Source: Edolisoma coerulescens | Taxonomy: Eukaryota; Chordata; Aves; Passeriformes; Campephagidae | NCBI GenBank assembly: GCA_013397115.1 | Contig: VWZW01004687.1 | Location: forward strand, 321,267 to 385,266 | DNA: 64,000 nucleotides | Reading direction: 5' to 3' | Part shown: positions 52,262 through 64,000 of the stretch, one piece after another | Layout of the letters: each line of letters opens with the position of its first letter | Position numbering within the stretch: the first letter of the stretch is position 1 | Made by a program: the position numbers and the translations under genes | The notes under the pieces: model-generated | Databases searched by the model: none | The model's input: the letters and a program-made list of their open reading frames with translations, nothing else | Told to the model about the DNA's origin: nothing

Positions 52262-54020
52262 GCAGGTTGATCCTGAGAAATGCATCTGTGTCTAATTCCC
52301 CTGGTGATTCACTCTCATGATTATTGTCTGGCATCTTGGCTTTCGTTTTTGTCTTTGTGCTCATTTATCCTTCAGAAGGGTTTGTTTGAAAGAGAAATTG
52401 TTATTGTAGCGTATATGAACATGCGTGGTCTTTGTGGGAAAGCAGGGTCAGGCGTCTGTAGGATCTTTCACGCTGAATCTCCAGGCATCAGCCCACACAA
52501 AGAAGAGAAAAAAACAAACAGGAAAAAGACCTAGTAAAAAAAGTGCAGCTGGGCTGAAGGCAATTCAAGCAACAGTGACCTGCATGCACTATCTCGGTCA
52601 TGCCTTCACTTGCCAAAATGAGTTGATAGGCATCTTAACACTAATGAGAAATTTGGACAAAAAACTCTACTGCTCCGGAGATTGTTGTACTTGATATACT
52701 TCACTAACTTTGGCATGAACTGAAAATTAATTTTTCATGGACTTTAGTGTTAACTAGAATGGTTACAAGAGTGAATATGACGAGTGGAAAAAACCATTCA
52801 AGTGCTGTGAATCAAAATTCATTTCTAATTTACTGAAATTCACTTATTGCTATCCTGGCAATTCTTTTGAGTATTGACATGAAGGAAAAAGGGGGTTTTT
52901 AATTATTTTTTTTTCTTTCAAGTATTTTTTTTTCTCTGATCCAAATTATTAATTAAAAAATTGAGAGTTTCATTTGTGTCATCTTAAAAAAAAAATACCC
53001 TATGGTTCCAATTAATTCCGTTGTTCAGGTCTCTTTAAAGATGTCAGAATGACTTTCAGTTTTCTTGCAGACTTTCAGGAAAAATAGGACTGGGTCTAAA
53101 CTACTCATGTGAAAAATAATGGAGGAAAAAGTATTTCTGATAAAATCTTCAGGCCTCCTTTGCATATCACAAGGCAGGGAATCAAATCAATCTCTGTCTA
53201 TACATCATATTTAATTTCAAAAGCTTATTATAGTTTGAATAATAATTTTTATTCTAAAACTGATTAAATGAGTACATATAAATGGTAGGGAAATGAGGAT
53301 GATAAAACTTACGCTCAGGAAGGAAAAATATATTCATTAAAATTCAAATAACAGATGCAGTCTCCTAGCACAGAACTCATTATAAAATTCGAAATATAAC
53401 GTGGCAGGAGCCAAGATAGAACTGCCAAGCAAACTGCTTCCTCATATTCTCTCTCTTCATGGACTTTTTTCTTTTGATATATATGACATACAAGAACAGC
53501 CAGACTTTTGGGTTGGCAAACTTTAATCTTCTCAGTTTTTCACTCTTCTCCTGAACTAACTCTAAAAGAATATGCACAGTGGTAGATCCCACAATCTTCA
53601 GTTTTTGTTGGGATTGTCCCACAAATCATGGTCTCTGCTTTCCAGACAGTACCACAAGATGTAGGATTTCTGCAACTTAAATGTCTGCTTTCTATAATCA
53701 GAAGTGACTAGTGGTTGTTTGCCATGGTTTGCACCAGCTTGTTCATACTGTAGAGGCAGAGCCACAGCAAGAGCTGGAATCCCTGTTAATTTTCCATTGA
53801 GTTAGTTTGACAAGTCAAATACATTATACTGTAAATATGCAAACAAAGGATCTTGATTCGTTTGCTCCTGTGGTTGTTGGATAATTTAGTAAGGATAGCA
53901 AAAATAACTGTGCTTCTGTAGTCACAAACTGTGCCTGCATAGCCAAAACTTTTTTGTCTTCAGCCTGGATCAAAAGAATGCCCCTCGGCAACATCCCATC
54001 TTTTTATTCTGCTGGTGGTG

Positions 54021-54048
54021 TGGAATGTCAGTGATGGAATGTCAGTGT
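54021..54048. repeat. 14-bp tandem duplication
   Basis: TGGAATGTCAGTGA is followed at once by TGGAATGTCAGTGT, 13 of 14 bases identical. This is a simple recent duplication or a two-copy variable locus with no gene context. Confidence 0.9.
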
Positions 54049-55027
54049 CAGACGCTGATGATGGGTGTGTTTGTTAACCAGCAGTGCTTCAGAGCTCCAG
54101 ACAGGATTTTGCACCCAGAAAAGCAAACTTGACATGACAGGTGAGCTGACTATACAAAGCTCAGAAACTCCCACTTTGACCCAGATATGTAAGACTCCCT
54201 TTTCTTTAAAACCAGCTCTGTTCCGGAATCACCATTCATGATAATCAAGATGAGTGTTTTCAGTGCTTGAGAAAAATATTTGCCCATATTTTTGCTTTCT
54301 CTATTCTTTAGGGAAAAAAAATTATTGAAAAATCTACCAGATATTCCTGGGAGGTTTAAGCTACCTGACATTAAGCATCTAAATGTAAGATTGGTTGCCC
54401 ATAGAATGAATGGTGACTAGTCACTGGAAACCTTTCCCCAGTGCAAGGGTTAGGCAAACAGGATACTAATTTAGATTTACCAGTTAAATTCTTCCGTTTA
54501 GGCAAAGGTAAAATAATCCTGGACATAAATGAGGATTGCCACTCTGTCTACACAGGCTACTTGTGATCTCCTTTTTCTTGTGGTTGACTTTCCTATCAGT
54601 GTGTCAGACTTTGGACAACCCAATCATCCCTGTAAAGGTGATGTGGTGAAAGATGCTGAGAAGGGATGCTTTCTGTTGGGCATCTAGCATATCTTGAGTG
54701 CTAGAAACGGAATGCTCTTGTGGAATTTTCTAATTATGCAGATGACAGCAGCTACAGAGTATTAGTCACATCTGATCAAATGTTCCTAAGCAAAGATGGG
54801 GTACAAAGTTCAGTGATAAATTTTATCACCTGTTTTGATCACTGATCAGGAAACTTCTAGAGTCAGTATGCCTGAATTCACAAAACCAGTCTGATTTGTG
54901 TTTGATTACAGTGTTCTGAAGCCCATGGGGTGATGTGGGTTAACCCTGGTGTGATGTTCAACCCCAGCTGGCTCATCCTCCCCCAGTGGATGAAAGTGCA
55001 AAAACTTGTGGATTCAGATAAAGACAG

Positions 55028-55033
55028 TTTAAT
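55028..55033 (-). promoter_or_regulatory. LTR polyadenylation signal
   Basis: TTTAAT on the plus strand reads ATTAAA on the minus strand, placed near the LTR's 3' side, where this LTR type carries its poly(A) signal. It is intact in sequence; use is not shown. Confidence 0.5.
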
Positions 55034-55200
55034 TGGCAAAGCAAAAGCTGTGTGTGCAAGAAAAGCAAAACAAGGAATTTGCTATTTCCCGTCAGCAAAC
55101 AGGCATTTAGTCATTTCTAAGAAAGCAGGGCTCCATAACTTGTAATCATTATTTGGGAAGACCATAACTGAACTTTCCCCTCTTCCTCATCTTTCCCCAT

Positions 55201-55210
55201 CTTTTATTGC
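55201..55210 (-). promoter_or_regulatory. decayed LTR TATA region
   Basis: The minus strand reads GCAATAAAAG where LTRs of this type have a TATAAA box, so the box has lost its consensus. It lies about 20 bases downstream of the U3 core. Promoter activity is therefore doubtful. Confidence 0.4.
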
Positions 55211-58200
55211 TGAGTACAACCTCATATGGTGTGGGATATGCCTGTGGTCAGTGGGGTCAGCTGCCTCAGCTGTGTCCCCTCCTGACTTCTTGCCCACCCC
55301 CAAGGTACTCACTGGCAGGGCTGTGTGAGGAGCAGGAATTTGATTCTGTATAATAATTGCTCAGCAACAGCTAAAACATCTCTGTATAATCAGCACTCTT
55401 TCCAGCACACAACATAGCACCATACAAACCAGTATGAAAAAAATCGACTCTATCCTAACCAAGACCTAGCCTAGACCACCACACGTAGCCATGGATCAGC
55501 ACAGACTGGGGGCAGCATCTCTGGAGCCTCTCATAGCCACCTCCATGAAATTTCTGTTTGAGATTTGTCCTTCTGGCAAGACACCTTCCACTACAGACTC
55601 ACCTGAATTCCTGCAGTTCACTCCTGCAAACTCTGAGCTCTCAGGTTAGATATGAACCATTAGACATAATTAGCACTAAACTACTCTCTGGACATTCCTG
55701 CTGAAGACAAACATATCCTGCCTTTTTTTATACGGATCAAAAACTGAAGCTGATACAGAATAGATCCTGAATACACTGAAGGCAGACATGGCCTAATGTC
55801 GATTCAAGTTACATGACTATTAGACTCTTACAATATTTCTCACTTCTTCACACAGCTTTTTAGATTGACTTGGAACTGTGATAGCATGCCCTGTGAGTTC
55901 ATTCATGTGCACAGCAAACTCATTTTTGCCCACTATATCCTGTTTTGTGGTGATTTGTTTCCCACCTACTCTCCTTGTGCAAGGGAGCATGGAATAACCC
56001 AAGACAAATTCCATTTCCCTCGAGACCACCTAGTGTTTCCTGCACAGAAACAATTACAGATCTTAAGAAGAAGAAGTAATTAAAGTTTGGATGCTGGGAC
56101 AGCAGAACTGCTGATGTCAAATTTTTCAGATACCATCAGTACAGCTGAAAAGGGAAAAAGCTATGGAAATCATGCCCTAACTGATTATCTCAATCGATAC
56201 CCTCAACCATTCACCCTTCTCTCATGTGTACTGTCGATGAGTGGTCTCAGTTATGTTGTAACTGCATTTTTAATCTATGTTTCCATTTTAGCCATGATTC
56301 TTCCTATTTTTTTATCTTGTTTGTGAGCAAGCGAGGGACTAGCCTGGTCTTGTGATAATTAATGACTGAACCCTGAACTGCAATGGTTTGCATGTGCTGT
56401 GCAGCATCAGGACCCTTCGAACATGTCAAACGTCACTCTTCTCTCACTTCTTATGTAGCGATAAATAATGATACGCAAAACTCAAAAAGTAGAAATAAAA
56501 AAGGAGCAGAAAAAGATATCATTTTGCCAGAGCAAATTATCCTTATTGCCAAAAAGATGGACTAGTTTGTAATCTCCTACACACAAGTTCCCTTTTTTCC
56601 AAAACAAGCAAAAAATATTAATGAAAATTTCTTTCCATTTCAGTGACGTTGAGTAGCTAAAGTTCTAGCTGTTTTTCAAAATCCACACTGTAGGAAGAGA
56701 GTCTTAATGAATAACAGAGGCCAGGTAACATTACTTAAAATACTCAAAACCTACTGGTTTCCAAGGAAGAATGCAGTTTTATACACACCAGTAAAACAGT
56801 CCCTGCTTAGAAATACAATAATTTATTTTGGTCTAGGACTTGAGTTTTGGTAGAATGATGCTGTGAGGCTATTCACAAAACAACATGGCTTGTACGATAA
56901 GCAGAAGGAAGATACATTGATTACTGAACATTCTGTAAGAGGCATGCCTACAAGCAGCTCCAGTGTAGTTCATCATCTGGTACCAAGGCTTAGAGTTTAG
57001 GACATCTGTGCTTTGCTTTCTCTTGTGAGTCCTTTTCCACAGAAGCAGCACGTAACACTCCATGTGAACAAAGCAAAGTCAGCTGATTAACATCTGTTGG
57101 TTTGATTAAAGTCATATAGACTGCAAAATTTCAGGGTCCAGTAAGACAAGCTTGCTCTTGTAACAAAGCCAGGCACTGTGCAACAAGCTGCCTTTGCTAT
57201 ACCTGCTCATACAATTTAGAATCATGTTTCGCACCTGAAAAGGGGGACCCAGGCTGCCTGAACTGGTTGTGCAAATTCCCTTTTATGTTCAACCACTAAA
57301 GGTATTAGTAAGCATGCCAGCTACTGTCCTTACTACACAATAATGCAATAGAGATTTTAGACTTCAGTTTATTTTGGGCAAGTGAGATTTAGGCAATGAA
57401 TACATTTGGATTGCTTTGCTGGTATTCAAGCTGCTCGTAATATGGATATAATTGTGCTGGTAATTGCATCATTAATGACTGCAGACACCTTAGAGCAAAT
57501 TTTGTATCCAAGTAAGTGTTAGAGGGCAGATGTCAGAGAACGCAGGGGTATATTTATGGATATCCTCTGCACACTTCAAACAGCTTCTCATGTCGTCAGG
57601 GAGCGGTCTGGAAATTTGAAGGAGCACAATAATTTTCTTGTCAGCAAGACTCTTTTCTGTGGTAGATGCTTTTTCCCCTGACACCTAAGTACCAGTTAGG
57701 TTTAGTTTTGTCACTGGTTATCTTGTACCACCACAATTCAGGTTTAGAACAAAGAGAACTTCAAACAAGGTCAAGTGTTTTACCTGAGCAGCATAGGATG
57801 TCTGAAAGCATGGCACATGAGTGGAAGGATCACAACTTACTCCATGAACCATTTCTATCACCAGAAGAAACTTTTTCTGGAAGGATATTGGTAATCTGCG
57901 AGTAAAAAATTAGGTTGGCTGATGCATCTGCCTCAGAAGTCTTGTCACCATACCCTGTGTAGGTGTCTGCAGGATGCAGTGGGCAAAATAAGCTATCCAC
58001 AGTGCTGTGTTAGCACAGTGCCATAATCAGCTGCATGTGGGACACACTAGGAGGGCAAAAGAGCCACATTACTTTTGAATCAGCATTAGATCATGTCTGC
58101 CTTCAGTTCGGTGTAAGGGCATATGCTATATCAGCTTCAGTGTTTCAGTGCAGCCCCAGTGCTACAGCCACATTTCAAACATCTGTGCAGACTCAGCCTC

Positions 58201-60025
58201 TGCCGTGCACTCCGTGGCTATTAAAGTAAACAGCACCACCCCAACACTTAAGGCTCTGGTGGGAATTCAGGTGTGGGGAACAATTGGCCCATGAGAAAGA
58301 GCCTCTTCTAGTTGCAACATAGAGAAGCAGACTTGATTGGGAAATAAGAATTTCAAGACCTACCATTTTCTACCCGACTGACAAAGAAATGTAAAGGCTG
58401 AGATGAATATGCTAAATCCCAGACACATCATCAGAGATTTTACTGGTCCTTCTCTTTGCTAGAAGAAAAGTCAAGTCAAACACAGATATGTCTGGCTGAA
58501 CAAATCACAGTGTCAGTGATGCAGACTGATTGACTATATTTTTAACTAAAAAAAAATAGGTTAGTTTTCCTTCAAAACAGTGCAGGAGGGAACTGGGCTG
58601 ACACCTGACCAATGTGAGTGATAGGATGCCATTTTCATTGTGAAGGTACAAAGGTATTTAACTGTGTCCCCTAGCTGCTCAAAATAATCCTCGTAAAGTT
58701 TGCTCTATGTGCTAGCACAGAACGTCATGCAGCCTGTGGCCAGGAGGACTCTGCAGGCAGGCATCCCAGTCCAAAATAAAAAACATGGTTCCAGCTTAAT
58801 TTTCTGATACATCTTAAAGACACTTAAAGTCCTGTGCCTTTCCTTTGATAACTCTCAGGGTAGCTAAGGTGCAATTGTCACTGCAGTTCCACTTGCTGAA
58901 ATCACTGGGTGATGGTGGCAAGAAATAGCATCAGCTGATAAATGTGTTTCTCAGATACCTGAAATCTTTCAAAAAATCCACCACTCCCTGTGAAGCACAC
59001 TATCATCACCAGGCTAATTATACTCAAATCTGATATTCTAAAGCAGTTCAGGGATTTCCTTTTATATAAGAAAGTGAGATGATTGAATGCCCTTGCAGTG
59101 TCTATTTCTTTCAACAAGTAGATTTTTGCAGAACTGTTACAGTCTGAAACGTCCCAGATGGTGTTTTCCAGTTGCAGTGGAGCATGTATTTTCTGGTAAT
59201 TGCACAGCTTACCTAATTCCCTTGATCCTGAAGTCTATTCTCTTGTAACAAACTTTTCTAAAGGGAAGCATCTGTTTTATGCAAAACCACACTTACCATT
59301 TTGAAGGGGCTAGGATATGGAGTACATAAGATACATGATTTTGAAGACTTGGAGTGACTGTAGGGACCCATCTGGAAATTATAAATAAAATGTAAAACTT
59401 GAGAAAATTGCAAGTAAATGGTAAAACTTCAAAAATTGCAAATAAGAGGTAAGTATTGAAAGATACTGAAAGCCAAGATTAGCCTAGGACATACAGAAAT
59501 GATTTGTAAATCAGGCGTCTGTGTACGGTGACCTCTTGTCTCCCCCAGGTTACACATAACTTTGTTTCGCAAATCTTTGTTGGTTTTTATCTTTTTTATC
59601 ACAGTAAATTGCAATGGGCCACAGCAATCTATTTAACACTTCACTAAGTGAATTCTGCCTAGTGTACCAATATGAACAATTACTGTATATGGTTAAATGC
59701 TTAATCAGGTATGTGGAATGAAAATAAGATTTAGTGTTTTTCTGTATCTGAACACAAAATCTTTGGAAAAGGGACCAAGTTAGGCCCTGTGAGTAAATTT
59801 GAAAGAACTTTTTTCCCAAAAAAAGATTGGCAGAAGCTGTTGAGGTTTATGCAGGAGAAAGGGAGTTTGCAGTTCCCTGGGAATGGGGGGCAGCTCTGAG
59901 GAATTATCCTAGGAAACGAACTTCACAGATAACTTCATCGAACAAATTCCTTTCCAGTAAGAATAGCCTGGTGCGTTGACAAAACCCTCAGTGAATCTTG
60001 ATCTCTTTCAAGAGTGCATGGCAGT

Positions 60026-60052
60026 TTTTAAAGCTTTTAAAGCTTTTAAAGC
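60026..60052. repeat. triplicated 9-mer TTTTAAAGC
   Basis: Three consecutive copies of TTTTAAAGC make overlapping AAAGCTTTT palindromes. The array is exact over 27 bases, so it is young or held in place. It is the likely source of the A-L-K repeats in a minus-strand open frame there, which is not a gene. Confidence 0.9.
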
Positions 60053-61951
60053 TCTGGGATTTTTTTGTACTAGAAGCTTTGGATTTGCTGTTGAGCGTGA
60101 TGGGACTGTGTGTGGGAGAGAAGGGATTTGTGCCAGAGACATGTAGACAGCAGGGTGAGTGTGAGCCAGATATGTCTGCAATGAACAGCTATTTCTGGCT
60201 GCTCGGGACAAGGACACCTGGACTTCAGCATGAAAAATAAAGAAATTAATAAATTTGAAGGGACAAAAACTCCCTAGGATATTGCAAATGACCTGATATA
60301 TCCTATTTGTTCTCTTCAGTGACTCGTGAATAACACAAGATCGCACTGGTAGCTGACATTAGAAAAAGCTATAAGTTAATGAACTGACATTGCAATTTTT
60401 AGTTTGGAAAAAAAAAATTAGTTGAGTGGCAAATAGCCACTGCAAAGTTTTGTCCATGCATTTTATTACTTTCCTCTGAGTAAGGTAGAGGGGAGGCATG
60501 AAGTTTTATTTCAAAATGTATATGCATTGTCTTATTGGCAATAAATTATTCAATTAATACTTTGATCTCAATAATGATGCAGCAAGTACTGATGAGTATT
60601 TTCGTCATTAGTGAAATGGCTAACTTTAACGAAAAAGGCAGCACCATTAAAGCAAAGTGTCACATGCCTATCTTTATTTGGTTGTTGCTCTAATTTTTTT
60701 TTTTAATTAAAAAAAAGGTATCAAGCTAAATGAGAAATCAAAGCCTAGTTTTCCTGCAACCACACAAATGCCATATTGTGCATTTCCTTTAGCAGAACCA
60801 AGCTGGACAAGGCTGCTTTTGTCCATCCATCAAGATACTCTGTGACAACAGACACGGAGATCAGTTTAAGAATCAGGTCACAGTTCTGTGTCTCTTTTGT
60901 GTCATTTACCCTGTGTTCCCCACCATCACAAATGAGGTATTAAGGAGTTACATGGTCTTCATCACATAACCCATAATTCAGAAAAGTTTCTCCCAAGACT
61001 GCCCCAAGGACTCCAAGCCAAATGTCAGATCCAAGACACAACAAATACCTTCCTTCATCCGCAGAAAAAACCAGGTTCATTGTACAAGAAGTCCATATGT
61101 ATGAGCACAGAGAAACAACAAGCCAGAGCCACACTGGAATTGTGTGATTTGCAATTCCTATCAGCTCACCTTATGGGCACTTTTGACCTGACACATTTTA
61201 TGTGGCCCATGACCTGTCCACCTGCCTGGTAGCCCGGAGCACAGTGTCCGCACATCTACACAATAGCCACTTTTCCAGTGCCTGCAGAAATTGTTAATGG
61301 ACATCTCAGTCCATCCCTCTGTAACTCCACAGAAATAAAGATGAGTCTGGCAATAACTTGACCTGCTGCCGGACTCTGTGCGTCAGGCTGCTCATGGAGA
61401 GTGATGTTCTCATGGCTTAAACGTGTTCCAAAACCTGCAGCAATGTGGGCAAGGTAACACCCGTGGCACTCAATTGACTGGTGTATGGATAAATAATAGT
61501 CCTAGCCTGTGGCTTTCACATGTTGGGGAAGAGCTGGCTGCTTTCACAGTACACAGACATGCATCCAAATTCCCTCAGCACCACTGAGGGAGGCCCTTTT
61601 CCTGATTTCATCTGTTTTTGAATACCTCAAGTGCAAAGACATTGTTCCTTGTGTAAACATCCATTAACTCTAATGCATGCCTGGACCTGCCCCAGCTTCC
61701 TGAATCACCAGCTCAGAAAGCATGAAAAAGGAAAACATGACAAATGCCACTGCAAAATGAACTGAGTCCACCTCCATAACTGTGTAACACAGAAATACAG
61801 GGGGCTCAAAATATTGTCAAGCCTTTACTCTCAGGTAGGTTCAATTTTACATCTAGGCCATCCCCAGCAGGACTTTCATAGCTATAGTTAATCTTTGCCT
61901 ATCTCCCTGATGAATCTTTACTAATTAACTCAATGTCTCCTGTGAGTTTTA

Positions 61952-61973
61952 CTTTATAAAGCTCTTTATAAAG
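61952..61973. repeat. paired perfect palindromes CTTTATAAAG
   Basis: Two identical 10-base perfect palindromes are separated by only CT. Each holds a TATAAA word on both strands. Direct duplication plus dyad symmetry is unusual at this size; a TATA-like or MEF2-like AT core is possible, but nothing shows promoter use. Confidence 0.85.
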
Positions 61974-62250
61974 TGCCATTTTAGACCAATTTATCTGCAC
62001 CTTTTTTGAAAGGAAGTATGCCAATAGGGAAGTGTTGGTCCAGATAAAGCCTAATAAACACAAAGTATTTTTTCTTGAATTCTAGCTAGAATGCTTTTGA
62101 ATAAAAACCAGAATCATGTTTCTCTTAGGCTCTTATTTTTTCACTCATTTATTGCTACCTTATTTTTTTAACTTGTTTATTACTACTTCAACCAATTGTC
62201 CTGTACATTGAAAAGGTCATTTTTTTCTTTCCTTTGAATTTTTCTCTATT

Positions 62251-62275
62251 GAATTCAATTAATTCAATTAATTGA
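62251..62275. repeat. AATTCAATT tandem/palindromic repeat
   Basis: GAATTCAATTAATTCAATTA continues into ATTGA, a short AT-rich array with overlapping EcoRI-like and TTAATT palindromes. It lies in T-rich low-complexity DNA and is probably a slippage product. Confidence 0.75.
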
Positions 62276-64000
62276 TTTCTGACTTCTCAACTTTTCAAAG
62301 GTATTTTAAATACTGATCCTTTCTTCTAGTCTACAAGTAACCCTTCACAGACTTCTGCTATTTGCATGTTTTGTAAACATGTTCTCCAGCCTCTAATCAG
62401 CCAAGTCAATACTGAAAGTGTTGAGTGATACTGGCTGAAGTCGTCCTTCCAGGATCCTCCTTACATGCATAACAGAAAATCGGAAATAACTTCTGTTTGG
62501 GTGCAGGTTTTCAAGCAATTCTGCATCTACTGATCTTGACCTAACTTTGACCTGGGAAAGCCAAAATACTCTTTTCCCATTCTTTATGGATATGGCACAT
62601 GGAGCTTGCGTTTTAAAAAAACTTTCCTAGAGGCAAAATATGTCATTATTATTGTTTCCTGCCTATCCATCACACTACTTATTCAGAAAGGAAGAAAATT
62701 AGATTTGGAACTAGCTTTAGCTCAAGCTGCTTTTGGCAATCTGTTCTGATTGTTTCTCATCATATTATTACTTATTTTATTTTTATTAATGTTTTTCATT
62801 CCTTTATTGCTTACAATTTTGTTTTGTGTAAGAGAGTGTTTCTGTATCTTCCTGGAGCTCTAAGGTTAAGCTTGGCTGATTCATAATTCTTCAGAATGTT
62901 ACACATAAAGCATCCATTCAGCCCAGTGAAATCTTTCTGGCTGAACAACAGCGATAGGCACAACCAGAGAAATTACTTCTGTGATTTATGTTATGTTAGT
63001 GAGTTATGGTAAAAGCAGTCCAATATATGATGGTAATCCATGCTGACGTTCAAACAGATATACATTTCAGGACACAGAAGAAAATAGAGATTTCTACCCC
63101 AAGACTGATAACCTTTTTCATATTGAAAGTACTCAATTCCATATTCTAGGTATAACAGGTTTTCTGAAGAGTTTAGCTGCAAAAGGTAAACTTGCTCAGA
63201 TATGCAAAGTATCCTTTTATTTTCCTGATTGCAGTCATGCTTTTCTCTTTGAAACTTCTGCTATAGTTGCACATGCACAGAACTGTGGACAGCTTCTGCA
63301 CTTCAGTCCCCTAGATCCAACATTCTTCTTGAGTGATTTACACAAAGCTTCTACAGACTATTAAGGGAAACCTTACACACAAGACTGGCATCTGAAACTA
63401 TAATCACACATCTTGAAATATCCTAGCATTTAACCTCACCCACCCTTGCCCTCTGGCTTTCCAAATAAATCTGTGGAAACAGATAACCTTGAAGGAACTG
63501 TATGACAATATCTAGAGTATGAGGAACCCCCTGGAAAAAAGGATCTTTCCAATTACATATTCCTTTTTTGTTTCATCTCTCAAGGCAATCATTTTCAGGA
63601 AGGATTTCATGGTAGATCAGAAAGCACAGTCCTGCTACAGATTCCTCATTCATACCAGTACTAAATCCACTATCACCAATATAATCACCACTATATACCA
63701 TGTGTGTATACTCCAACACATCATGAATTAAAGGAGGAACAAGGAAGCAGCTCAACGTCCAGGATATTTTAGGAAAAAGAAAAGAAGAAACATGAAGAAA
63801 TGGTTGCATAAGAGTCCCAAGCTAATAAACCAAATATAAGCAAGCAACCAGATCTTTTTCCGACCAGATAGATAATACATAGCGAAGTCTATTTTCTTCA
63901 GTGAACTGCACATCTGAAATGGACTGCAGACTTCCCAGTGGGGCAAACTTTTCCACAGAAGTTATAGGGATAGGGACAAGATTCTTATTCTTGGATTTTT

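Larger units (their letters stand above)
44106..54930. other. non-coding unique sequence
   Basis: No gene is recognised. An acceptor-like tract (CTTTTTTCTTTGCAG, ending near 44237) has no convincing donor partner. The 48190-48640 part has about ten CpG sites, a weaker version of the 35 kb patch. A perfect POU octamer ATTTGCAT lies at 51090-51097. T-rich runs occur at 52900-52940. All open frames are 108 codons or shorter and unrecognised. Confidence 0.5.
54931..55475 (-). mobile_element. solo LTR of an avian endogenous retrovirus
   Basis: On the minus strand the order matches an avian retroviral LTR that I recognise. The U3 start lies near 55475, with CTATCC-type blocks and then CAGCACTCTTTCCAGCACAC and AGCAACAGCTAAAACATCTC (plus-strand forms). 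The U3 core contains CTCATATGGTGTGGGATATG (55222-55241), and a degenerate TATA region follows at 55201-55210. The R/U5 part has GCAGGGCTCCATAACTTG and AGATAAAGACAGTTTAATTG. The LTR ends in the AACCCCAGCTGGC block. The last block looks doubled: a second version (GTGATGTGGGTTAACCCTGG) precedes it, so the true left edge may be 54931 or about 54950. No gag, pol or env-like sequence and no second LTR lies nearby, so it is a solo LTR left by recombination. It encodes nothing, and its promoter words are decayed. I do not assign a named family. Confidence 0.88.
55476..64000. other. non-coding unique sequence
   Basis: No gene is recognised up to the window end. Open frames reach 112 codons (60008-60346 minus) and are unrecognised. 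Stretches with clustered ATTA/TAAT cores lie at 57400-57480 and 60450-60720; the second also has a T10/A8 boundary near 60700. A GC-richer part at 60760-61460 shows no repeat that I know. From 62130 to 62850 the strand is markedly T-rich. Confidence 0.5.

Noticed and set aside
54930..55145. 71-codon frame inside the solo LTR
   Set aside because: It reads antisense through R/U5 of the LTR and does not correspond to a retroviral protein.
61652..61662. TGTAAACATCC, the 5' end of miR-30 family microRNAs
   Set aside because: Only 11 bases match; the rest of the mature sequence and the opposite hairpin arm are absent.
1..64000. tRNA, rRNA, snRNA, CRISPR array, operon or phage structure
   Set aside because: Searched by eye on both strands; no cloverleaf consensus, no regularly spaced repeats and no tightly packed gene order.

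Overview
The window reads as nuclear DNA of a bird, and most of it holds no gene. The evidence for a bird is direct. Several CR1 LINE 3' ends carry the avian ACAGAATCATAGAATGG-type tail on one strand or the other. The 55 kb region holds a solo LTR of a type I recognise from avian endogenous retroviruses. I see no bacterial gene layout, no ribosome-binding-site/operon pattern, no CRISPR array and no tRNA or rRNA gene. Base composition is AT-rich with few CpG sites. The open reading frames are short (longest 152 codons), lie on all six frames and match no protein family I know, as expected by chance in AT-rich non-coding DNA. The window is therefore either intergenic (a gene desert) or part of a very large intron; the sequence alone does not decide which.

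Layout. 1-820: unique. 821-1165: CR1 3' end, plus strand. 1166-11368: unique AT-rich DNA with a few small GC-richer patches. 11369-12545: two CR1 copies on the minus strand placed end to end; the longer keeps the reverse-transcriptase FADD box and the region after it, broken by frameshifts. 12546-34140: unique DNA apart from a possible CR1 tail near 30.6 kb. 34141-34180: a 20-bp tandem duplication. 35250-35925: the clearest CpG-rich and G-rich patch of the window, with a G-quadruplex motif, followed by AT-rich DNA with short perfect inverted repeats (36.2-36.6 kb). 42675-42720 and 43785-44105: two more plus-strand CR1 pieces. 46503-46620: a polypyrimidine tract whose minus strand is a strong G-quadruplex candidate. 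52230-52261: a compact two-part hairpin. 54931-55475: the solo LTR, minus strand. 55476-64000: unique DNA with small palindromic tandem repeats at 60.0, 61.95 and 62.25 kb.

No genes act together here. The items most worth checking are the CpG/G4 patch at 35.3-35.9 kb as a possible regulatory element or unannotated promoter, the 46.5 kb polypyrimidine/G4 tract, and the relative ages of the CR1 and LTR insertions. I did not find an undescribed coding system, and I do not claim one.
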